Part shown: positions 58,601 through 64,000 of the stretch, piece after piece
How positions within the stretch are numbered: position 1 is the stretch's first letter
Layout: every line of letters begins with the position of its first letter
Source of the DNA: Brachycybe producta
Lineage: Eukaryota > Arthropoda > Diplopoda > Playtdesmida > Andrognathidae
Direction of reading: 5' to 3'
Assembly: GCA_036925085.1 (NCBI GenBank)
Contig: JAUPFP010000004.1
Location: 3,486,001 to 3,550,000, forward strand
DNA length: 64,000 nucleotides
Translations under genes and position numbers: made by a program
The notes under the pieces: generated by a model
Seen by the model: only the letters and a program-made list of their open reading frames with translations
The model's database searches: none
Told to the model about the DNA's origin: nothing

Positions 58601-59227
58601 ACTGTTTTTAAAATGAAAAAATGGTCCATTTATTTTAACAAACCATTGTATACGGGTTTTACTGTGCTAGAAATATCGAAGTTGTTCATGTATGAATTTT
58701 ATTATTATGTTCTGAAATCAAATTATCCCGGAAATAGATTGAAATTGTTGTATACCGATACGGATAGTTTCATTATGCATATTCAAACGAAAGATTTGTA
58801 CCATGACATGCAGCGTTACCAATACCATTTGGATACGAGTGACTATCCAAAAAGTCACTTTCTGCACTCTCTTAAAAACAAAAAAGTTATGGGAAAATTT
58901 AAAGATGAAATGAATGGTGAACCTATTTCGGAATTTGTGGCCCTAAAATCTAAAATGTATTCTATACTGTTAAATAGCCATAAGTATAAATGTAAAGCTA
59001 AAGGTATTAAGAAACAGATCGTTAAATCTCACTTCAATCATGATATGTACATTGAATCTTTGCATCAGTCTATTCCGAATAGGGTGATTCAACGGCAAAT
59101 CATGTCTAAAATGCACGATATTTACACTCTAGAAGTGAACAAAATCAGTCTTACCGCATTCGATGATAAACGTTATATTGAGAATGACGGAATTACTACC
59201 CTCGCTTATGGCTATTTTTCAATTTAA
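55628..59227 (+). CDS. Family B (protein-primed type) DNA polymerase with zinc fingers and HNH insertion
   Basis: This 1199-aa protein is intact with no stops or frameshifts. Two C2H2-type fingers open it (C3/C6/H15/H20 and C29/C32/H45/H50). Residues about 200-320 form the conserved N-terminal region with DAKCFLW (C224) and RHYFLI (H311), possibly OTU-like. A further finger is C333/C336/H349/C353. The 3'-5' exonuclease motifs are FDFES (D389, E391), LRSYDEHF (D538) and YLRSD (Y678, D682). Between ExoI and ExoII sits an endonuclease VII-like HNH module: C482/C485, DHDHH at 499-503, C514/C517. Polymerase motif A is DYNSLY (D778), B is KLMNNAVFG (K943-G951), C is YTDTDS (D1044, D1046), and KSKMY follows at 1107-1111. 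The long A-B spacing fits the TPR insertions of protein-primed enzymes. All catalytic acidic residues are kept, so it is probably active in DNA synthesis and proofreading. It belongs to the polymerases of Polinton/adintovirus-like elements and related metazoan linear elements. The terminal protein is not identified. Confidence 0.93.
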   Translation: MSCFICGDPDSSMEHFLNAHVIGPIKEKCNLCNSQFNTKTEWLVHLNNTHEIFLPDSFIIHKTGFGSVLVTLKHMNGNNIQDPRDYFQHVYNDVTNLLEGWSNKMRFKFQLCLRIHFMKPKIIYENNESIMTYETNDSYFCSNMKLIMHHSEIKQYLRECEMQILGAIEAFINRGSGWVIDSIEDVEIKIGKYRPYKGGCSGKLPVSLKNKKSILNIASKDAKCFLWCILAHLHPVTRDNHPNRLSHYKKLEGSLDTSMLEYPVGLSQISKFEIANNLKINVFGYDKFVVPLQLSNSNSNREINLLLHDRHYFLIRNIARLMGRDGLNKKFFCLRCCQGFKVESALERHRPMCEEHKTAKIRLPSKEDCVLKFNEFHKALRCPYVAYFDFESLIQKVSGPTQNPSTSYTKTIQKHEACSYSYVIVDYHGKVVAHECKRSQDPAYELVMTLRDKASALLKSAPIEPMIMTNEDEENFQKTTHCYACHTEFNEFITGKVRDHDHHLPGNNYRGAACFSCNATLRDRSYLPCFAHCLRSYDEHFIVKALSRIKTEKPINIIPLNIERYTSFIVDDLVFLDSFQFLSAPLATLAQNLSKEKFNCVSWFFEDPSKIDLMTQKGHFPYEYLDSHSKFDAVGIPDKACFNNTLNEEVISDKDYEHVKKVWETFGCETLGDYHDIYLRSDCLILADVFENFRTISFKSFGLDPAHYFTLPMYAWSAALKYTEVELELLTDYDMHLFIEKGIRGGVSVASHRYAKANNPYLNDYDPSKPKSYLAYWDYNSLYATAMCEPMPMKDFCWLDENEIKTFDIHSINPDDKEGYILEVDLDYPLDLHFDHSDYPLCPERLDIHLDMLSPYAKDLLKKVKGKEPKNYKTKKLAPNLYHKKHYVIHVRNLQCYLNLGMKLIKIHRVLSFTQGKWLKPYIEFNIAMRKLAKDDFEKDFFKLMNNAVFGKTMENQRKKMNAELVNEKERCLKLLSRANLDSFHIIDKNLTVFKMKKWSIYFNKPLYTGFTVLEISKLFMYEFYYYVLKSNYPGNRLKLLYTDTDSFIMHIQTKDLYHDMQRYQYHLDTSDYPKSHFLHSLKNKKVMGKFKDEMNGEPISEFVALKSKMYSILLNSHKYKCKAKGIKKQIVKSHFNHDMYIESLHQSIPNRVIQRQIMSKMHDIYTLEVNKISLTAFDDKRYIENDGITTLAYGYFSI

Positions 59228-59275
59228 ACAAAATTTAGATAAAATCATTTGTTGTTCATTATAGAACCTACCATA

Positions 59276-59695
59276 ATGGTTAAGAGATTAAGCGATGCAT
59301 GTGTCATCCCGAAGAAAATGAATATGGGTGATGCCGGATATGATCTGTATTCTGCGGTGAACTGCACTATTAAACCTGGAGATAGAATGCTCTGTGCGAC
59401 AGACTTATCCATGGCTATACCGTATAATTCCTATGGAAGAATCGCACCAAGATCGGGCCCCGCGCTTCATTTTGGAATCGATGTTTTGGCCGGTGTCATT
59501 GATTCCAGCTACAGGGGAGCTATTAATGTTCTGTTAATAAATTTCGGAACCTATGATTTTTCTATTAAAAAAGGGGATAGAATTGCGCAAATCATTTTTG
59601 AAAAAATATACCCCGATGTGGAATTTACAGAGTGCGATGTTGAACTCCCTCCAAGCACCCGTGGTGAGCTTGGGTTTGGCTCTACGGGAAAATAA
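59276..59695 (+). CDS. dut: dUTPase (deoxyuridine triphosphatase), trimeric type
   Basis: It hydrolyses dUTP to dUMP and pyrophosphate, keeping uracil out of new DNA and supplying dUMP for thymidylate. All five family motifs are present in the 139-aa product: I AGYDLYSA (20-27), II GRIAPRSG (54-61), III GVIDSSYRG (73-81, with Asp76 and Tyr79), IV GDRIAQ (100-105), and V RGELGFGSTG near the end (Phe134). Length is normal for a single-domain trimeric enzyme. I chose the ATG at 59276; the frame stays open upstream only to a TTG and contains a possible splice acceptor (CATTATAG, 59257-59264). The gene starts 48 bp after the polymerase stop with no room for its own promoter. A dUTPase beside a viral-type polymerase fits independent replication in cells with low dNTP/dUTP control. 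Confidence 0.95.
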   Translation: MVKRLSDACVIPKKMNMGDAGYDLYSAVNCTIKPGDRMLCATDLSMAIPYNSYGRIAPRSGPALHFGIDVLAGVIDSSYRGAINVLLINFGTYDFSIKKGDRIAQIIFEKIYPDVEFTECDVELPPSTRGELGFGSTGK

Positions 59696-59783
59696 GTATT
59701 TACTCGATGTAGTCCTATAAATGTTTATTCACGATTGTATACATCCCATAATGTTACATATACCCATTTTAATATATTTACTT

Positions 59784-59834
59784 TATATAAATAATATAAT
59801 AATACATGTATTGAAAAGGTAAAGGGTAAATAAA
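59784..59834 (+). promoter_or_regulatory. TATA-like box and polyadenylation signal between dUTPase and next gene
   Basis: TATATAAA (59784-59791) could serve the frame beginning near 59923. AATAAA (59829-59834) lies 134 bp after the dUTPase stop and is the likely 3' end signal of the polymerase/dUTPase transcript. Both are short AT-rich motifs in AT-rich DNA and so only suggestive. Confidence 0.3.
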
Positions 59835-59922
59835 AATGTAATTAAAAAGCATACAGTGGTAAATATTTTTTTAGATTATAATTAATAAATGCGTGAACAA
59901 TTTTATCATTTCGCAAATAATT

Positions 59923-59951
59923 ATGTCGATGAAACGTAGAAACGATACTTT
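59923..59951 (+). CDS. Start of a further gene, cut by the assembly gap
   Basis: An ATG opens the frame MSMKRRNDT and then enters the run of Ns. The basic start is what a DNA-binding or virion core-type protein might have, but nine residues cannot identify it. The open frame seen beyond the gap is simple repeat and should not be joined to it. An alternative ATG at 59889 gives a 16-codon frame ending in TAG before the gap, and could instead be another short first exon. Confidence 0.25.
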
Positions 59952-60051
59952 NNNNNNNNNNNNNNNNNNNNNNNNNNNNNNNNNNNNNNNNNNNNNNNNN
60001 NNNNNNNNNNNNNNNNNNNNNNNNNNNNNNNNNNNNNNNNNNNNNNNNNNN
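59952..60051. other. Assembly gap, 100 N
   Basis: Exactly 100 Ns, the conventional filler for a gap of unknown size. Sequence on the two sides is unrelated, so the true distance and even the adjacency are uncertain. Confidence 0.98.
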
Positions 60052-61388
60052 TCTCCCCGCTTCTTTTACCCCTCTTTTCCCCCCTCTTCTTTTCCCCCTC
60101 TTTTTTCCCCCTCTTTTTCCCCCTCTTCTTTTTCCCCTCTTCTATTCCCCCTCTTTTTCCCATCTTTTCCCCCTTTTTTCCCCCTCTTTTTCCCCCTCTT
60201 CTTTTCCCCCTCTTCTATTCCCCCTCTTTTCCCCCTCTTTTTCCCCCTCTTTTCCCCTCTTCTTTTCCCCCTCTTTTCCCCCTCTTTTCCCCCTCTTCCT
60301 TTCCCCCTCTTTTTTCCCCCTCTTTCCCCCTCTTCCTTTCCCCTCTTCTTTTCCCCCTCTTTTCTCCCTATTCTTTTCCCCATCTTTTCCCTCTTTTCCC
60401 CTCTCCTTTCCCCCTCTTCTTTTCTCCCTCTTTTATCCCCCCTCATCTTTCCCCCTCTTCTTTTCCCTCTCATCTTTCCCCCTCTTCTTTTCTCCCCTCT
60501 TCTTTCTCCCCTCTTCTTTTGCCCCTCTTTTTCCCCTCTTCTTTCCCCCTCATCTTTTCCCCCTCTCCTTTCTTCCTCTTCTTTTCCCCCTCTTCTTTTC
60601 CCCCTCTTCTTTTCTCCCTCTTTTTTCCCCCTCTTTTCCCCCTCTTTTCCTCCTCCTTTTCTTTCTTTTCCCCCTGTTTCCCCCCTCTTTTCCTCTTTCT
60701 TTTCCTCCCTCTTTTCCTCCTCTTTTCCCTCTCTTTTCCCCCTCTTTTCCACCTCTTTTCTCCCTCTTTTCCCCCTCTTTTCTCCCTCTTTTTCCCTCTT
60801 TTTCCTCCCTCTTTTCCCCTCTTTTCCTCCCTCTTTTCCTCCCTCTTTTCCTCCCTCTTTTCCCTCTCTTTTCCCACTCTTTTCCCCCTCTTTTTTCCCT
60901 CTTTTTCCCCCTCTTTTCCCACCCTCTTTTCTCACCTTTTCCCACCCTCTTTTCCCCTTTCTTTTCCCCCACTCTTTTCCCCCTCTTTCCCCCTCTTTTC
61001 CCCTTTTCCCCCCTCTTTCTCCCTTTCTTTCCCCCCTCTTTTTCCCCTTTTTCCCCCTTTTTTCCCCCTTTTTTTCCCCCCTCTTTTCCCCCTCTTTCCC
61101 CTCTTTTCCCACCCTCTTTTACCCTCTCTTTTCCCCCAGTTTTCCCCCTCTCTTTTCCCCCCTCTTTCTTCCTTTTTTTGTCACCTTTTTCCCACCTTTT
61201 TTTCCCACCCTTTTTCTCCCTCTTACCCCCCTTTTCCCCCCTCTTTTCCCCTTCTTTCCCCCTCTTTCCTTCTTTTTCCCTCTCTTTTCCCCCTCTTTCC
61301 CCCTCCTTTTCCCCCTCTTTCCCCCCCCTCTTTTCCCCCTTTTTTTCCCCCTTTTTTCCCCCTCTTTTCTCCCTCTTTTCCCCCTCTT
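60052..61388. repeat. Pyrimidine-rich CCCCCTCTTTT satellite array
   Basis: Over 1.3 kb of almost pure C/T with an irregular unit of about 11-14 bp (TCCCCCTCTTTT and variants). Pro/Ser/Phe-rich frames forward and Gly/Lys/Glu-rich frames in reverse are artefacts. The tract can in principle form triplex DNA. Confidence 0.9.
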
Positions 61389-62846
61389 ATGCTTTTTATG
61401 CTTTTTATGCTTTTTATGCTTTTTATGCTTTTTATGCTTTTTATGCTTTTTATGCTTTTTATGCTTTTTATGCTTTTTATGCTTTTTATGCTTTTTATGC
61501 TTTTTATGCTTTTTATGCTTTTTATGCTTTTTATGCTTTTTATGCTTTTTATGCTTTTTATGCTTTTTATGCTTTTTTATGCTTTTTATGCTTTTTATGC
61601 TTTTTATGCTTTTTATGCTTTTTATGCTTTTTATGCTTTTTATGCTTTTTATGCTTTTTATGCTTTTTATGCTTTTTATGCTTTTTATGCTTTTTATGCT
61701 TTTTATGCTTTTTATGCTTTTTATGCTTTTTATGCTTTTTATGCTTTTTATGCTTTTTATGCTTTTTATGCTTTTTATGCTTTTTATGCTTTTTATGCTT
61801 TTTATGCTTTTTATGCTTTTTATGCTTTTTATGCTTTTTATGCTTTTTATGCTTTTATGCTTTTTATGCTTTTTATGCTTTTTATGCTTTTATGCTTTTT
61901 ATGCTTTTTATGCTTTTTATGCTTTTTATGCTTTTTATGCTTTTTATGCTTTTTATGCTTTTTATGCTTTTATGCTTTTTATGCTTTTTATGCTTTTTAT
62001 GCTTTTTATGCTTTTTATGCTTTTTATGCTTTTTATGCTTTTTATGCTTTTTATGCTTTTTATGCTTTTTATGCTTTTTATGCTTTTATGCTTTTTATGC
62101 TTTTTATGCTTTTTATGCTTTTTATGCTTTTTATGCTTTTTATGCTTTTTTTTTATGCTTTTTTATGCTTTTTTATGCTTTTTTATGCTTTTTTATGCTT
62201 TTTTATGCTTTTTTATGCTTTTTTATGCTTTTTTATGCTTTTTTATGCTTTTTTATGCTTTTTTATGCTTTTTTATGCTTTTTTATGCTTTTTTTATGCT
62301 TTTTTATGCTTTTTTATGCTTTTTTATGCTTTTTTTTGCTTTTTTATGCTTTTTTATGCTTTTTTTATGCTTTTTTATGCTTTTTTTATGCTTTTTTTTT
62401 TTTGCTTTTTTTTATGCTTTTTTATGCTTTTTTATGCTTTTTTATGCTTTTTTATGCTTTTTTTATGCTTTTTACGCTTTTTACACTTTTTATGCTTTTT
62501 ATGCTTTTTATGCTTTTTATGCTTTTTATGCTTTTTATGCTTTTTGTTTTTTTATGCTTTTTTTTTATTCTTTTTTATGCTTTTTTTATGCTTTTTTATG
62601 TTTTTTTATGCTTTTTTTTATGCTTTTTTATGTTTTTTTATGCTTTTTTTTATGCTTTTTTTATGCTTTTTATGCTTTTTATGCTTTTCTATGCTTTTTT
62701 ATGCTTTTTTTATGCATTTTATGCATTTTATGCATTTATGCATTTTATGCTTTTTATGCATTTTATGTTTTTTATGCTTTTTATGCTTTTTATGATTTTT
62801 TATGCTTTTTATGCTTTTTATTATTTTTTATGCTTTTTATGCATTT
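61389..62846. repeat. ATGCTTTTT 9-bp satellite array
   Basis: Very regular ATGCTTTTT units, roughly 150 copies. About 62150-62460 shifts to 10-11-bp variants with extra Ts, and the distal part decays (ATGCATTTT, ACGCTTTTT). Because the unit is 9 bp, all forward frames stay open for hundreds of codons; these are not genes. Confidence 0.95.
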
Positions 62847-63019
62847 TGGGGTTTTTTTTATGTTTTTTGTTTTTGGGGGGTTTTTTTTGGTTTTTTTTTT
62901 TTTCTTTTTTTTTTCTTTTTTTTGGTTTTTTTTTTTTTAGGTTGTTTTAATTTTTTTTGGGAAAATTTTTTTGGATGACATCGAACTTTTTTGGTTTTTA
63001 AGTGACCTTGAATTTTTTT
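62847..63019. repeat. G/T-rich low-complexity junction
   Basis: Long T and G runs (GGGGTTTTTTTT and similar) followed by short unique sequence containing two GAATTTTTTTGGATGA-like words. It separates the 9-bp array from the 31-bp array. Confidence 0.7.
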
Positions 63020-64000
63020 GGATGAGAAATAGAAAAAAGCAAGAAAAAGTAGAGTAGAAATGGAGAAAAGTAAGAAAAAGTAGAGTAGAAATAGAAAAAA
63101 GCACGAAAAAATATAGTAGAAATAGAGAAAAGCAAGAAAAAGTAGAGTAAAAATAGAGAAAAGCAAGAAAGAGTAGAGTAGAAATAGAGAAAAGCAAGAA
63201 AGAGTAGAGTAGAAATAGAGAAAAGCAAGAAAATGTAGAGTAGAAATAGAGAAAAGTAAGAAAAAGTAGAGTAAAAATAGAGAAAAGCAAGAAAGAGTAG
63301 AGTAGAAATAGAGAAAAGCAAGAAAAAGTAGTGTAGAAATAGAAAAAAGCAAGAAAAAGTAGAGTAGAAATAGAAAAAAGCACGAAAAATATAGTAGAAA
63401 TAGAGAGAAAGCAAGAAAAAGTAGAGTAAAAATAGAGAAAAGCAAGAAAAAGAAGTGTACAAATAGAGAAAAGCAAGAAAAAGTAGTGTAGAAATAGAAA
63501 AAAGCAAGAAAAAGTAGAGTAGAAATAGAAAAAAGCAAGAAAAAGTAGAGTAGAAATAGAAAAAAGCAAGAAAAAGTAGAGTAGAAATAGAAAAAAGCAA
63601 GAAAAAGTAGAGTAGAAATAGAGAAAAGAAAGAAAGAGTAGAGTAGAAATAGAGAAAAAGCAAGAAAAAGTAGAGTAAAAATAGAGAAAAGCAAGAAAGA
63701 GTAGAGTAGAAATAGAGAAAAGCAAGAAAAAGTAGAGTAGAAATAGAGAAAAGCAAGAAAGAGTAGAGTAGAAATAGAGAAAAGCAGAAAAAGTAGAGTA
63801 GAAATAGAGAAAAGCAAGAAAAAGTAGAGTAGAAATAGAGAAAAGCAAGAAAAAGTAAGTAGAAATAGAGAAAAGCAAGAAAGAGTAGAGTAGAAATAGA
63901 AAAAATGCAAGAAAGAGTAGAGTAGAAATAGAAAAAAGCAAGAAAAAGTAGAGTTGAAATAGACAAAAGCAAGAAAAAGTAAGACTAGAAATAGAAGAAA
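63020..64000. repeat. 31-bp purine-rich minisatellite
   Basis: The unit is close to AGTAGAGTAGAAATAGAGAA followed by AAGCAAGAAAA, about 31 copies with single-base variants. It runs off the window end. The reverse-strand open frames of more than 300 codons in all three phases arise because 31 is not a multiple of 3 and the reverse complement lacks stops. Confidence 0.92.

Larger units (their letters stand above)
52906..59951 (+). mobile_element. Virus-like / Polinton-like replication module
   Basis: Four intact genes lie on one strand: an acidic protein, a PC4-like protein, family B polymerase and dUTPase, with short intergenic distances and TATA-driven transcripts. The genes are far richer in GC than the flanks, and no host-type gene is near. 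Family knowledge places polymerases of this architecture in Polinton/Maverick and adintovirus-like elements or related animal linear DNA elements. Integrase, ATPase, protease and capsid genes are not seen. The left end lies somewhere in 51707-52905 and the right end is hidden by the gap, so completeness is unknown. Confidence 0.75.

Noticed and set aside
60066-61112. Lys/Glu/Gly-rich reverse frames
   Set aside because: Reverse reading of the pyrimidine array, with no independent evidence of coding.
59893-62950. Very long open frames (up to about 1000 codons) on the plus strand across the gap and satellites
   Set aside because: They are translations of C/T and ATGCTTTTT repeats in several frames at once, and one is joined through Ns. 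There is no protein-like complexity.
62858-63972. Three overlapping reverse-strand open frames of more than 320 codons
   Set aside because: The 31-bp repeat has no stops in reverse complement, so every frame is open. This is an artefact.

Overview
This is AT-rich animal genomic DNA, most likely from a marine invertebrate. That reading rests on base composition, spliced genes with GT-AG introns, many short inverted-repeat transposons, long microsatellites and recurrent 'GGCCTAT' words. The species cannot be fixed from the window. No rRNA, tRNA, CRISPR or bacterial operon structure is visible.

Positions 1-50951 hold no protein gene I can support. The open frames there are short, low in complexity and without recognisable domains. 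What this stretch does hold is transposon debris: two copies of a MITE with about 112-bp terminal inverted repeats (1-535, cut by the window edge, and 11692-12460); a pair of about 125-bp hairpin elements (4523-4648, 9226-9350); a fold-back at 5340-5591; hAT-like remnants (15841-16300, 28988-29548); a MITE nested inside an older fold-back (31787-32272); and a (TA)n palindrome (42083-42360). There are also microsatellites. The rest looks like intergenic or intronic DNA.

At 50952-51706 lies a probable solo LTR with TG...CA ends and a 5-bp target duplication.

The centre of interest is 52906-59951, a compact plus-strand gene module that looks like an integrated virus or a self-replicating Polinton-like element. 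It has (1) an acidic 146-aa protein of unknown function with its own TATA box and a 70-bp intron; (2) a 143-aa PC4/SUB1-like, probably ssDNA-binding protein, also with a TATA box and a tiny first exon; (3) an intact 1199-aa family B, probably protein-primed DNA polymerase whose ATG overlaps the previous stop as ATGA; (4) an intact dUTPase 48 bp further on; and (5) the start of another reading frame that runs into a 100-N assembly gap. Polymerase, ssDNA-binding protein and dUTPase make a coherent DNA-replication set. Integrase, packaging ATPase, protease and capsid genes are not visible; if present they would lie beyond the gap or outside the window.

After the gap (60052-64000) everything is satellite or low-complexity DNA: a pyrimidine-rich array, an ATGCTTTTT 9-bp array, and a purine-rich 31-bp minisatellite. 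The very long open frames in these arrays are artefacts of the repeats.
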